This document shows positions 13,612-25,872 of a stretch of 64,000 bases of DNA, piece by piece (position 1 is the first letter of the stretch; the number at the start of each line of letters is the position of its first letter). A program made the position numbers and the translations under genes. The stretch is from Neoscytalidium dimidiatum (taxonomy: Eukaryota; Ascomycota; Dothideomycetes; Botryosphaeriales; Botryosphaeriaceae), in assembly GCA_037367355.1 (NCBI GenBank), contig CM074706.1, positions 1,116,001-1,180,000 on the forward strand, in the 5' to 3' direction. The notes below the pieces were generated by a model. It had not been told where the DNA came from. It ran no database searches and saw only the letters and a list, made by a program, of their open reading frames with translations.

Positions 13612-15780
13612 TCTAAGTGAAACATCTAGATCCGATACCAACTACAGTCATGCATGTTAGTAAAACCTTGATAGATACCGGCGGATTTAGGTCAGATTCA
13701 GACCCGAGGGCCTGACTTCGACCCATATCGCCCGGCCCACACGATTCTTAAATAAGGAAACCAATACTGCTAAGGAACGAAAACAGGGTTCTCGAATGGC
13801 TATCAGCTGTTCACGCTTGACACAGAAGTTGAGTCAAGACTGCTTTTCGAACTTGCGTACCGTGCCATGGTCATGAGTAACAGCTACGGAAGCGAGGGTT
13901 GGTATAGCGCATAAAATGTGTAGCTGTTATCTGGTCTTCGCGAACTGTTCTACACAGCACGCTCGCGGTTCTCGAAGGCTACGAAGGAAGGAAGAAATAG
14001 GAATATCTATTAGCTATCAGATCAGCTAATACTAGCGAATCAGCTCGGTCCTATTCAGCCCAGTCCGCTTTTCGTCCGTCCCCTCCTCGTACGATGGACT
14101 GGCGAGGGTCTGGTGCTCTGTTGAGTCCGAGAACAGTGAACCCGAATACGAAACGAATGCGACTGCCTTTTCAGGATATTATTCCATGACTGACACAGCT
14201 AGACTGACATCAGCGGGTTTGTCAGCTGAATTGCGTGTCGATTCATTGCCTCAGATTGCCGGACAGTCCGCAAACTTAGACTTTTGTGTTCTGATGCAGT
14301 AATAGCTGGGAAGTTCGGCTCTGCTAAATTGTTTCCCCCTGCAAGTGGAAATCTTTTCGCGCGCCCGGCCTGCTGGGTGTGACATCATCTCAGCAGAGAG
14401 CGGTGTGCGGCTTAAGAAACAATATTGAGGTGCAGGAAAAGGCCTGCGAATTAGAGGCATACGCCAGAGTAGTGCCGCAGAGGGACTAAGAACACGCATA
14501 CAAAACGTGCAGCTTGCCCGAGTTGCATCCGAGCTACAAGAGCAAGCATGATCAAGGCGGCGTAAGATGGCCCTTCTTGAAACGCGAATATCAACGGCCG
14601 CCAGTCGCACAAATTAAGCGTCTTGTACAGTACAAACCTTCGAGAGAAGCGAGAGACGTGCAATAAAGCGGGCGGAAATTTTGTCCTGCAGCGAAAAGAG
14701 GAGGAGCGATGCTCCAAAGCCACAGGCATTTGGTTGGATGGCTAGCCGGAGGGTTCGTGCCGGAAGCCTGAGATAGCGCATTTGGCCAGTTCTAGTGGCA
14801 TCCCCGTGATCCGAGACTCCCCGGAGGAGCACAGGCTCTGCAGGCTATTTGCAGTGGTGTAGGACCCTGCCACGGGCCTGCCATCAGCGTTACTGACGCA
14901 ACTCTGGGTTTTCCCGAAGATCATCCTCGGCCGACATGACTTCGCCCAGTGGGTTGGGCTCGTTCATTTGGTCCGTCCGCTTCGCCCACCCTCTCCCATC
15001 TCTTCTAACACGCCTCCAGCGCAATGCAACTCGTCCCGCCGAACCGGTATATCCTTGCTCTTGATCTCTGCTCGTCCGTCCGTTGATCAATGTCCAGTGG
15101 GGTGATGGATGCCCAGAAGCCCGTAGCATCCGTCGCCAGCCCGTTTCCAGGAACGCGGCCACTAGTTTTCCCACCGCGGTGTCACCGTGGTGGCCGCAAA
15201 CTTTCCCCCCTCCCCTCCACTGGGAGACCCCCTCCCACCCAACCCAATGCCCATGGCGATGCCGGCCCGTTTCGAATTTCGAATTACCAAGCATCGCTGA
15301 CCATGATCACTTCTTGGATGAAAAATGCACACCATCCCATCGGCTGTGCGTGTGCGCTCTTGATCCGTGATCTAAGCCTTGAAACTTGTATGCCAGTTTC
15401 ACCAATATTGCAAGTCGGGGGAGGTGAGGCGGACGTAGCATGTGATAAGGTACCGAACTCTAGGATGCGGGGTTTCCCTTTCCATCAACCCAAAATGAAA
15501 GAGGAATAAAAAAGAAAGGAAAATTGCCGAAGCGAACATGAGAGAAAGATGGGTGATAGCATTGAAGCTGCCGCCCTGGGAACCCGCGGGGACCAAGGAT
15601 CCGATTTGCCAAAATGTCGTAATCCTTCTTAACGGGCGGGCGGGCGAAGGATGAGGGATTGCTTCATGGAATAATGGCATTTTCCGTCGGTGCATTTGCA
15701 CGCGGGTGCGGAATTGTGTTTTTTTTTTTCTTGCAGGCATTGCCCGTTCCGGTGTGACCTGCCGATGACCTTCACCGTCG
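13612..15780. other. Intergenic, no gene recognised
   Basis: Ordinary-composition DNA between the retroelement and the 3' end of the Zn2Cys6 regulator. Short open frames occur on both strands (14.2-15.5 kb), but none shows a recognisable motif or spliced continuation. A 12-nt T run lies at about 15719-15730. Confidence 0.5.
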
Positions 15781-18060
15781 TCAACATCCCCACAATTCCT
15801 TGAGCTGCGATCGTGCTTTGGCGGTCGGCCAGCCGTGGCGTTGTTCGGTCTCGAGCAGCACCATGTAGAGGCGTTCTTGTTCCATGGGGTTGGTGAAGCG
15901 GTCGCCGACTGTGCCAAAGAGGGGGGGGGGGTGAACCTGTTAGCACTAAATGAGGGGGGCAGAGATGGGCTTTCCGGAACGTCATGGTGCCGTTCGCTTA
16001 CAGAGTGTTACAGCCATGCAGGATATCAAGATGGCCGGCGGGACGGCGTCGTTCGACAGCCCGATCCCGCAAAGGATCCGAACGTCCCGTCGTGCTTTCT
16101 CCTGCATGCACCAAGTCAGAAGGCGGCTCCCGGCGGATCAAGCGCGTAAGCAGGGTCGGAAGCGTACGTCAATCTCGTCAATCGCCTGCCTGCGCTGCGG
16201 CCCTAGCGTGGGGATAGTCGGATCGTGGACGATGAGCAGCAACCGGGCGAGGATTATGTAGGAGTACCCCATCACTTCCCGTTGCGGCGCGTCAGCGAGT
16301 CTGCCCCGGCAACAAAGGGACTGTGGGAAGCTCGGTAGATCCAAGCCACTCACCGTGCCATTCAAGGTGCAACCTGACGTCCGGGAAGCGGCTCTCGTCG
16401 GCCTCCTCGCAGCGGCCGTAGAAGGGCTCGAAGCTCCGGGGCACGCCGGCCCACCAGCGCGCGTTGTCGTCGACCAGCCACTTCCACCGCTTGGCCGCCT
16501 CCTCCTTGCCGGCCTCGAAGTTGCCGAAGATGCAGTCGAGCACGTCGCCGCAGTGCGCCACCGCGCGCTGGCACCACACCCAGTCGGGCGCCGGCGCGAA
16601 CCCGTGCGCGTGCTCGAACCCGCACACGCGCCGCACCGACATGGTGACCGGCTGCTGCTTGTGCAGCGCCAGCCAGAGCTCCTGCCGGAACGCCGTCCAG
16701 TACGCCGCCAGCCGGAACCCCGTCGGCACGACGTGCCCGTACGTGTTGGTCGCCACGCTGATGATGGCCTGCGTGCCGCTGAGGTGCCCGCCGTCGTCGA
16801 ACCCGGATATGTGCGCTAGAGGGGATGCTTTTGTTTTAGAACGGAGACGCTCTGCTGTAAGTGACTGAGGGGCCTAGGACGGGACGAGGTGCGTTCGGCG
16901 GCGTGTTTCGTGGGGGGGGCGGAACTTACAATCCATCTCCTCGAGCATGCGGAGGAATATCGTCGCCGCGAGCAGCGTCTCGTCCATGACGAGCGTCTCG
17001 TCGTTCAGCGCCGGGATGAGCGCTTCGAGGCATTTCTGGTAGTAGCGGTCCGCGATGTGCGGGCTGTAGCCGGTCTTCCATTGCAGGATGCGTGAAGACA
17101 GCGCCAGGATGGCGTTTGCTAGAGTTGCATTCGTTCTCGCTCGCTGCGGGATATCAACACGAAAGTACTGGATCGGCTCGCTCACGTCGAACTAGAGGAG
17201 GTGGGGTGAGTCTTGTGCAAAGCTTTCGGACGCTTTCGGAGGGGCTGGCGTACGAAGTGTGAAACCTTCTCGACGAAGTGGCGAAGCAACATCGCTTCCT
17301 CCTCGATTGGAAGGGGCCATTGGTTCTGGGCGTGGCTCGTCGCGTTGGAACCGGACTGAGGGGTGCTGATTGCTATCGAGTGCAGCCTGTCGATGTCTGC
17401 TATCCACGCGGCGGAGGCCGTAAGTGAAGTATATGGCGATAGGGACTCCGTGATAGTACTGTTATTTAGCGGAAAGGTGGTTGTTGGTTCGGCCTGGTGG
17501 AGAAGAGGTCAGTGTCTGCAGTCCTCCAGCTGGTACCACACGCCGTCACACCACGCGTACCAAAGCAGGATCCAGAATGATGTCAGCGTCCAGAGAGAGT
17601 TCGCTGTTATGAACCACCTCAGCGCGGCCAGGGGGTGGTGCAACGACATCATCGTCGTCGTCAGAATCCAGGTAGTCGGTGCCGTTCTCAGCAATGAAAT
17701 CGACTGCTCCATGTCAGCGGATTTCGGAGAGGCGTCGTGGTGACACAAGGCAAGTTGACCTTTAGGAGGCACGGGAAGCCATTTTTGCTTGTCCTGGTCT
17801 TGCTTCGGGAACGGTCGGTGCTTGAATTTCCAGCGGGTCTCGCGTACGCATGGTCGACCGGTTCGCTCGCATCTGCCACACTGAGGCACCTTGCCATCGC
17901 CTGCGGAGGATTCGTCAGTGGCGTGTATACACGGAGGTCATACCCGGCGGACGGACACTTGTAATGCCTTGTGCGGCAGTTATTGCTGCGGTTCGGACCA
18001 GATCAGTTTCCTGGCTTGGAGCGGGACAGCTGCATCAGCATCTTACCAAGACAAATTCAT
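15781..18060 (-). CDS. Zn2Cys6 fungal-specific transcription factor
   Basis: Nuclear DNA-binding regulator, reconstructed as ten exons: 18060-18047, 17985-17957, 17900-17760, 17703-17561, 17493-17266, 17191-16930, 16815-16354, 16274-16168, 16101-16002 and 15908-15781. Every junction is GT-AG, phases close exactly, and the product is 537 aa. The binuclear cluster appears only after splicing out two introns: C5, C8, C15, C22, C25 and C32 with spacing CxxC-x6-C-x6-CxxC-x6-C. Then follow RETRWKFKH, an acidic DSDDDDD segment, and the long C-terminal regulatory region (LLRHFVEK; YSYIILARLLLIVHDP; ILCGIGLSNDAVPPAIL) of this fungal class. It lies head-to-tail behind a sugar transporter, so a role in carbohydrate-gene control is plausible but unproven. 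Intron 9 carries a 10-nt G run on the + strand (15925-15934). Confidence 0.93.
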
Positions 18061-18657
18061 TGTGCTCACGGCGGAAGGAGTTGAATGAGGGAGTGGGCTT
18101 GTACCGGACCGCTCCTACCTTTTTGCTTCCGTCCGCGGTGCAAGCCCCCGCTAGCAGCACTGCCGAAGTAGTGGGCCCAACCAGAAGTGCGGAGTTGCAG
18201 GGATCGTTTGGCCGCAAGTGGTGGCAGCATAGCCGCACAGACGCCACCGGGGATAACAGGCGAAGCTAGTTGCCAGCGTCCCGCCGTCCAGCCCCGAATC
18301 GCCGCCTTATCTGGTGAAGACGTCCGACTCGGTCCGGCAAGCAAGCTCCCCGGCGATCATGTCGCATACTTGAGACCAACTGGACGGCTTCCGCGGAGAT
18401 TTTCTGGGGCTGCCATGTACCTGCATTCTAAAACCTGAGGCTACGACGACCGAGTGCATCGAGACCTCAGCGTACTGTCACCTGCGGATGGCGCCACCAG
18501 AGCCCGGAATGAAATTCCGCCTGAAGAGGAAAATCAAAATCATGACCGAGTCGGAAAGGAGAAATTTCGCATTGCGTGCCATCGAGGTCAAGGTCGACGT
18601 GCTGATTAATGAACGATGACACGTATATCTGTCAGAGAGCCTACGCCGACATCCCCC
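18061..18657. other. Promoter region of the Zn2Cys6 gene / 3' flank of the sugar transporter
   Basis: 597 bp between two genes of the same orientation, so it should hold the regulator's promoter and the transporter's terminator. Short open frames here have no recognisable domain. Confidence 0.5.
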
Positions 18658-20546
18658 CTATTGTGACTCTGCCTGCGCAACCTTCTCATTGATCATTGCC
18701 TCCGCGGTCCGAGCCGCGCCCCCCCTCAGGACTTCAGCCATAATCTCCCGCTCCTCGTGTGCAGTGTTGTCTCCGAACACATCGTCCATCTCCTCCAGCG
18801 TCTTGCCCTTTGTTTCAGGGACAAGGAAGAAAGCCCAGACGGATGCGAGGATGCACATGATGGCGAAGAAGACGTAGGTACCGTACCCGGCATCCTCGAT
18901 CATAATCGGAACGATGACTCCAATGATAAAGTTGCAGAGCCGCACCGTGGCTGTCGATAGGGCAACTCCCTTCGAGCGTGTGCTGTTCGAGAACACCTCC
19001 GCCGGAAGAGCTAAGTCTGTTGTTAGCGGGCAGCATTACCGGACTCAGCAGCGAAAAGCTTACCCCATGCGAGCGGCGAATAGGAAACACCATAAGCCAG
19101 AATGTAGACGTATGCAAGCCCGCAGGTGAACCAGCCGGCAGTCTTGTGGCCTGGCCAGTCGTGCGAGAACTCGCCGACGAGCGCGCTCATGATAATATAA
19201 GGGGTAGCCATTCCGACCGCACCCCAGATTGCAAGAGGTCGGCGGCCAACATGATCGATAACGAAGAAGCATAACACCACAGCAACCAACTGACCAATGT
19301 TAATCATGCCGGATAGGATAAGTGACATCTCATCGTCTTGACCCAGGCTGCGGAACAACAAGGGGGGCATAGTAGATGAATCCGTTGATACCTATACCTT
19401 CAGTTAGGACGGTCTCCAAGAAGGACAGTGCAAGGATTAGTTCTTACCGGAGAATTGTTGGAAGAATGCCACACCCACGCCAATCGCAACTCGCTTCCAG
19501 CTCCTGAACAGGTCGAGCCATGTGGCTATCTCGAGAGTGAACCCCTTCTTATCCGGATGGCGTCGTTCAAGCATTCTTTTCTGGAATTCGACCTCGGTGA
19601 TGATCGCCTGAAACTCGGTCTTCACGCGCCAGTCCGTGGGCGGAAGCCTGCGGAGTTTGGACAGGCTCTGAAGGCATTCGGACTCGCGACCAACGAGACC
19701 CAACCAACGCGGACTGTACGGGAAGACATGGATTCCGACGCCGAGTATACTTGCACACACCATCTGCAGCCCAAAAGGGAGCCGAAATGCGATGTCTCCT
19801 TCCATGTGCCTGGTGGCATAGGTGATCCAGTATGAGACGACGGCGCCAAGCACGATAGAGATAGACTCGAGGACCAGTAACGCACCACGAAGATGGGGCG
19901 GTGAGATTTCGGAGATGTAGAGAGGCGCACCCTGCAAAGTGTTGTCAGATATGTTGATGCTGATTGGACGTAGCATGGACTCACCAGTGCAAGCGTACCG
20001 ACGCCAATGCCACCGAAAAACCGTCCAAATACAAGCGCCCCGTAATTAGGGGCTGCAGTCTGGATGATGGCGCCAATGTTGAAGATAACAACGACAACAC
20101 TCAGAGCCCACTTGCGGCTGATCTTGTCGGCTAGCCAAGGCATGAAGAAACAACCAAGGGATGCACCAAGCTCCAGCATGCCCGTCATGAACCCGGTCCA
20201 GAAGCCGCCTGGCAGCAACCCGTCAGCCATTACGCTGCGTCCACACGTGGCAGCGATACATACCTCCCTTCAGCCGCGGATACTGGTCTAAGAACTGATC
20301 CATGACATTGATGATAGAAATAACACCCTGGTCGTACCCGAAGGAGAAGCCACCCAAGGACGCAAGGAATGCAGCACCAAAGACGAAGGGTGATGCGACG
20401 ATGCCACGGATCCCTCCAGGCCCGTACGAGATGTCCTCGACCATTTCCGTCAAGTTCTCAGGGACATCGTTGACGACAGTCGCCATCTCTTCATGATGCT
20501 CAACGTTGCCCTCAGGCTTGCTGGCGTCACTAACTTGCTTCCCCAT
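18658..20546 (-). CDS. MFS sugar transporter (sugar porter family), apparent +1 frameshift
   Basis: Plasma-membrane sugar:H+ symporter type. Exons: 20546-20264, 20208-19985, 19931-19448, 19391-19064 and 19010-18658. Motifs include FSFGYDQGVIS in TM1, SPPHLRGALL, the PYSPRWL segment, DHVGRR, and the C-terminal PETKGKTLEEMDD. With the frame closed it would be 556 aa, a normal length. In exon 4 the conserved INGFIYYAP and the following PLLFRSLGQDDE lie in different frames. The switch falls at a run of six G (19362-19367 on +), where five would keep the frame; as written the first frame meets a TGA soon after. No splice choice I tried repairs it. It is either a base-call indel or a recent loss of function. 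CreA-type sites lie upstream. Confidence 0.88.
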
Positions 20547-21430
20547 GGTGTATATATGGAGCCTGGAGCTGAAGCAGGTCCTTGAAAGCGCCTCCGATCT
20601 TGGAAAGTGAATAGGAGACTGTGGAGGGAGAAGAACGGAGGCCAAAAGATTTGAAAAACTGAAGAATTGAGAAACAAAAGCATGGTTACCGCTAATATAG
20701 TCGTGCAAGATGCACTTCAGCGGGTGCTGCCGCCCCCGCGTGTCGGAGCCTCCTAAGTCTGGGGTTTGGAGACTTTTGCCCTTTTCGCATTATGCGGGGT
20801 GTGGAGGCCCCGCTCGTGCGCTCGTGTGGAGAAGGAACCCGGATCGTGGCGGCGGACGGTTTCCCAGACACGTTTTTGGACCAATCAATGCAAAGCTTAG
20901 CCAGCTTACCGAGTATAAATGTCATCGGGTACGGCGTTCGTTCGGAAGCCGATCTCCTCATCGGTCAAGACGTCAAGCTATCAGTGACGCAGTGGAAACT
21001 TGCCAAATGCCGAAGGAAATCAAGAGAAATCCATGGTCCATGAGAGCCGACTGATATCAGGGCAATGCTAATGCTGTTCTACTAACAATGCTAGTTTCGG
21101 TCTATGATCCGGAACTGATGCTGCTAGTAAGAGGTCGGTACCACAAGCGTTGCAACGACAGTATTAACTCAGAGACAGTTGAAGCACTCGTTCCTACGAG
21201 AAAGTCACCAACTCTTGTGAAACCACCACATCTAAATAATTGTTTCGACTTGGCACGACGGCTGCATTTGTTTGCTCATGCAGTACTTTCAGAAACTCCT
21301 CCGCGTAAACACCGTCTAACATCCACTTCTTGATACCGGTGGGTATTTAGCGTCCGCTATAGCCTATAGTATACATCTCTCGCATTCCCATTACTGCATT
21401 TATATCTTAGGCCCATATCCGCTCCACCAT
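20547..21430. other. Promoter region of the sugar transporter / 3' flank of the wall-protein gene
   Basis: 884 bp upstream of the transporter start and downstream of the GPI-protein stop. It contains a cluster of CreA-type sites (separate entry). No convincing gene. Confidence 0.55.
20759..20813. promoter_or_regulatory. Cluster of CreA-type (SYGGRG) sites upstream of the sugar transporter
   Basis: CTGGGG at 20759-20764, GCGGGG at 20794-20799, GTGGAG at 20801-20806 and CCCCGC (reverse GCGGGG) at 20808-20813. All fit the Aspergillus CreA consensus and lie 210-270 bp upstream of the start. The motif is short, so the clustering, not any single copy, is the argument for carbon catabolite repression. 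Confidence 0.4.
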
Positions 21431-23901
21431 TCAAAACACCAACAGGGTTAATATCACCCACATCAACAGCATGCTCTCCACTAATACCATCCAACCGCCC
21501 ACCGCCCCTTTCACAGATGCCGCATTAGGAGTGCTAGTAGCCGACCCAGATCCACCCGTCCCCGACGCTGACGTCGACTCTGCCTCCTCCGTTGCCGAGG
21601 CGCTCGCCGTCCTGCTCGCCGACGCGCTCCCCGTGCCGCTCGCACCACCACTACCACTCCCCCCAATACCGCTCAGTATCAAGCCCCCCAACCCCGCCGT
21701 CTCCGCTCCACCACTCGCCGTCGTCGCCGTCGCCGTCGCCGTCCTCGTCTCCGTCCCGATCAACGCCACCGTCCTACCCCCCTCAACCACCACCGTCCTG
21801 CCTCCCTCATCCGTCGTCACAACAACCACCACCACCCCCCCAATCCCACCAAGCGTATTCGCCCCCGCCGACAGCGTCTGCCCGCCAACCACAACGGCTC
21901 CGCCCTCGCCCACCGACGCCGTCGCGCCGCCCGGCAGGACGACGGCGACCGCAGTCGACGCGGCAGGAGGAGGAGGAGGCGCGGCCGCGGCCGTGCTGCC
22001 GCCCGCGACGAGCACGCTGGCGCCGGCCGCGTCGGTCGTGAGCTCGACGACGACGGATGCGGTGCCCGCGCCGCCGACGGCGGACAGCGTGTTGGCGCCG
22101 GGCGTGAGGGTTTGCGTGCCGCTGCCCAGCACGACGACGGCGCTCTGGGTGTTGAGCGCGAGGGTGAGGTCCGGGCTGAGGGTCGTTATCGCCGCCGCCG
22201 CGGGCGTGGGTGCTGCTGGGGCGGGGAGGACTTGGAGGGGCGCGTTGGGGGATGAAGGCGAAGAGGGGGAGGAGGCATCGCCGCCGTTGTCGGGCGCTGG
22301 GGCGGAGACGATGATCGGGATGGAGGAGGCGAGGGTGGCGGTTTGGCCGGCGGTGAGGGTTTCGCCACCGATGATGACGGCTGGGATGGACGTCGTGAGG
22401 GTTCCGTCGGGGAGAGTGGTGGGGAGCAGGGTTGTGGCGATGGGGAAGGTTTGGGAGGAGATGATCACGGCTGGGGCGGAGGCGGGTTGGCCGTCTACGG
22501 TGGTGGGGAGGAGAGTGGTTGGGAAGGGTGAAGGGGCGGGTTGGGATGCCGGTGAGGAGGGGCTGTTGGGTGGCGCGCCGGTAGTATCGTCGGGAGGGTT
22601 AGTATCCGGGCTGGTGGTCAGGTTGGATGGATTGGGCTCTGGGCCATCCGTGGGTGAAGGCTTCGGAGCTTCATTGCCTTCAGAAGGAGATATTGCAGGA
22701 TCAGCCGTCGCTTGGGGGTTGGTATTGCTTGTGCCTTGATTTTCTGGAGGTGCGGCAGTGGTGCTGGCGGGTGGTCGAGCTGTAGGTGCCGGCGACGCTG
22801 GGTTCGTCTCCTCTGGAGCAGTTGCAGCAGGTGGCGGATTAGTCTCGTCCGCTGGAGAAGAAGTTTGAGGGGGCTGGTCGTTTGATGTGGTGGCTTCATC
22901 ATCGTCTTCGAAAGATGTTGAAGTATCAGTGAGAAACAGCGCAGTCGATAGTGGGACGACTGGTAAAGGGTATGACGCTGTGCTGCATGACAGGAATGCC
23001 CCATCCGTTTCTATCGAACTTGGCCATAGAACGGTATCGATCTTTACCAGAGTGTAGCTAACAAGATAGTTAGCCTCAACGGAAAGACACACAGGAGAAG
23101 TCGGGTAATATCGTACAGGAAACCATAAGGATCATCAGAATCTGCCAGTGGCACTGTTCGTTGAAAAGTTTCCCCGTAAGGTACTATAGTGTATGTTGAA
23201 ATCTTGCTAGTAGAGGTGAAAGTTGTTTGAGGAACTCGCGTATAGTCGATATCAGTGGTGACTATAGTTGAGCCATCGTCATCTGTGGTTGTCAGGGTTT
23301 TGGTAGTTTCTGGGATTTGCGTGCTCCATGTGTAAGTTCTCGATTCCGAAGTTTCTCCTATTATGGTGCTGCAGACAGACGCTCCGTTCTTGTCCATGGT
23401 GAGTAACGTGCCACCCCACGAATAACCACTGTCCCAGCTCAAGTACGGAGTAGGGTATACAAGAGTAGTCGTCAAGCTTCCAAAAGTGGTTGTGACAGCT
23501 TGTGTTCCGGCCGCGTTCGTCGGTGGAAGCGTGAACCCCTCTGGCAAGTCGGCATATATTATTCTGGTCGACGTTGTGTTTGTTTTTCGGTTAATGATAA
23601 TCACTTTGGTTGCAGCCGTAAGAGTGGTCGAGATGAACTGCTTGCTCCAGTACCAATCCTCGTTGAAAGGTATCCGGAGCCAACAGTCTGCTTCACAAGA
23701 CCAATTTGTAGGTGGCATGGTAGGGAGGGGTGTAAGCTGAGGAGTAGAAGAAGTTAGATTTTGGTAGGTTGGCGTCGCTTCCGGAGAGATTAGTCGCAGT
23801 CGATCCAGAAAGCATCGGGATTGCTCACCAGTGCTGCCCACAGCTGCCGCTGAAGCCATCTCATATGGCAGTAATATGGCTAATAGCACCTGTGAAAGCA
23901 T
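21431..23901 (-). CDS. Secreted, GPI-anchor-type Ser/Thr/Pro-rich cell-wall protein
   Basis: Two exons (23901-23117 and 23057-21431; 59-nt intron) give 803 aa. The N-terminus has a signal peptide (MLSQVLLAILLPYEMASAAA). Residues up to about 260 form a domain rich in Thr and aromatics with a few Cys. After this comes a Pro/Ser/Thr-rich stalk (about 285-440), then diverged repeats around VVVGGQTL-x-G-A-N-TL and VIIGGETLTAGQT (about 440-690), a Ser/Gly-rich segment, and a C-terminal hydrophobic tail preceded by a small-residue site, as in GPI-anchored wall proteins. The role is probably structural or adhesive at the hyphal surface; no enzyme motif is seen. The high-GC repeat region leaves a long open frame on the opposite strand, which I take as an artefact. 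Confidence 0.85.
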
Positions 23902-25872
23902 TCTCGCACACTCGTAACCACCGGAAAGGTTAGGGTTGACAACGACCGGATGGGAGCCAGATTGCGAGCAGCGAAGGCGCGAAGATGGACAGGAGCGAAC
24001 GGTGGATGATGGACCAGACCCTTTTGTAAACGGGGGAGGGAAAGCAAAGCCGACTCCAAGACTTCACAGATTACCGTGGGCCCGAAGTATATATCTTTTG
24101 TAGACGTAGCGCTGACAGGATCCTTCGTGGGCCCAATGAGCGTTGAGGTCAGTTTTGGCTCATACCGCAGAGAGGTCTGCCTTACATTGGCATTTTGAAC
24201 AAATCAGATGCTCGAGACTTGGCAATTAACTGCTGTAAGGAAAAGCCCCGGTTATTGGTGGATAATACGCCGAAGTAGGCATACAGCCGCCGGAGCTGAA
24301 CGCATGTCAGTATCGTGTACGAATCAATGGGTAGACACCAGGAACCGGGCCATGCCAAGTGCGCCACTAAAATGCTGGTGTGGGGTCCAAAACTCAACAC
24401 TCGTGATTTATCCAGGAAAATCAATGTTTTTCAGTTTTGCAAGCTTGAGCTTGCTGGCACACGAATCCTTCCCCCTCTTCAATGCTGATCAGTGCCCACT
24501 TTCACCTCGTCTCGCCGAGCAAATTAGCCTAGATTAATGATATAGCTTGTAGATAATGAGTCTGTTAAGTAGAAATCGTAGCTATGCGCGATTCATTCAA
24601 ACGGTCTAACCCGAGTAATCGCGTTAATCTCGACACACAGACCGCCTATAGGGCTAAATTAAGGCCACTAGCCAGCACTGAAAAACAGTGCGGCATCGTA
24701 CTTTTTCAGTCCGACACCGCCAGACCGGTTTTGTGCCGTCGGATCAAAGGCAGGCGATGTAAAATTCTACAATTGAGTTAAACGTCATGCTGGATTTTCT
24801 TCCTTAATTTTTGTTTGTGACTCCATATCGTGACGAATTATAAGAGGAAAAATGGGTTGATAACTAGAATTCGGGAAGGTGCCAAGTAATTGAAGTGGGA
24901 GAATGATGATCTGCCAAGAATGGTATTCATCAAGCCTCTCTGCAGCCTCTCATCTATCAGCGAGTATCTTGGGGTGAGATTTGGACAGCAAAGTAGCTAC
25001 ATTATAAGTATCCGTGATAGCTTCTAAGGATATCGACAGAATGCCCAGCTTATCTTCTACGTCCCACAAGAGTATCATGTCATACCAAGACCAGCAAATT
25101 CGTATTTTTATTCCGAGAACCCAAGCGGCTCGGCATGAGAATCTTTCCAAACACTGCATCCATTTTGTCAGGCATCAATTATACTTCTTTCGCGCAGCTG
25201 ATCTCTTGTGTCGTGCAAGATATGGCTCTTTGTGCTTTTGAACGTGGCGTTATTGATTCCGAGGAAGCTTAAGTCTCAGCTCCTTGTTACACATGCTCCA
25301 CATGGCTCGTAAAGCCGGCCCACATCTCGGCAAAAGAGCCTACAGATGGCGGCGCCTTATCATTCAGCCGCACGAGGTAACGAATAGAGAGCCTCCAATT
25401 ATCGTAAGACAGCCGCAAATCGCAGTCATCCGCGCCAGGGGTTCACGAAGGTGAATTGCGCGCCGTTTCAACGATTAAGACGTGTGCTGACTTGTGCACG
25501 AGTTGCGGCAATGATCGCGCCTGGCTGAGTTGGTGAGGGGCAATGTAGTTGCCAATTTTGTATCAATGAGCCGCTTCTGCCATACGTTTCTTTTTCCACC
25601 ATGGCTCAAGAGTGCTTCAGTGCGGCAGGATGATGTGCCTGTTGGCATGCACTTCTGCAGAAGCAACTACAAGATGTGAAAAGCTGCGGAAAATGGCGCT
25701 GGTATCGGATTCTGGGACTTTCAAACTGGTCTTTAGACATATAAACCCTCCGTGATCAGTCCTCGTTCAAGATCCCACCATTCTTTCTATCCCTCTGCCT
25801 ATTGAATAACAGTCCAGTCTGTTTCGTCTATCGCGCCCTCCATTCCCATTGCCCACCTTCTATTGCAAAGAC
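23902..25872. other. Intergenic, no gene recognised
   Basis: About 2 kb between the divergent wall-protein and STAND-type genes. It holds several short open frames without motifs, and a short hairpin-like CACTG-AAAAA-CAGTG near 24675. The start-proximal 150 bp should hold the STAND-gene promoter. Confidence 0.5.

Noticed and set aside
20551..20559. TATATATGG as a TATA box for the sugar transporter
   Set aside because: It lies within 15 bp of the start codon, too close to act as the core promoter element.
21471..22739. Long + strand open frame opposite the GPI-type wall protein
   Set aside because: It mirrors a low-complexity GC-rich repeat region; the minus strand has the signal peptide, a correct intron and a GPI tail.
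24672..24752. Hairpin-like CACTG...CAGTG and an imperfect palindrome around ACCGGT as transposon ends
   Set aside because: Arms are short and imperfect, with no target duplication or transposase remnant nearby.
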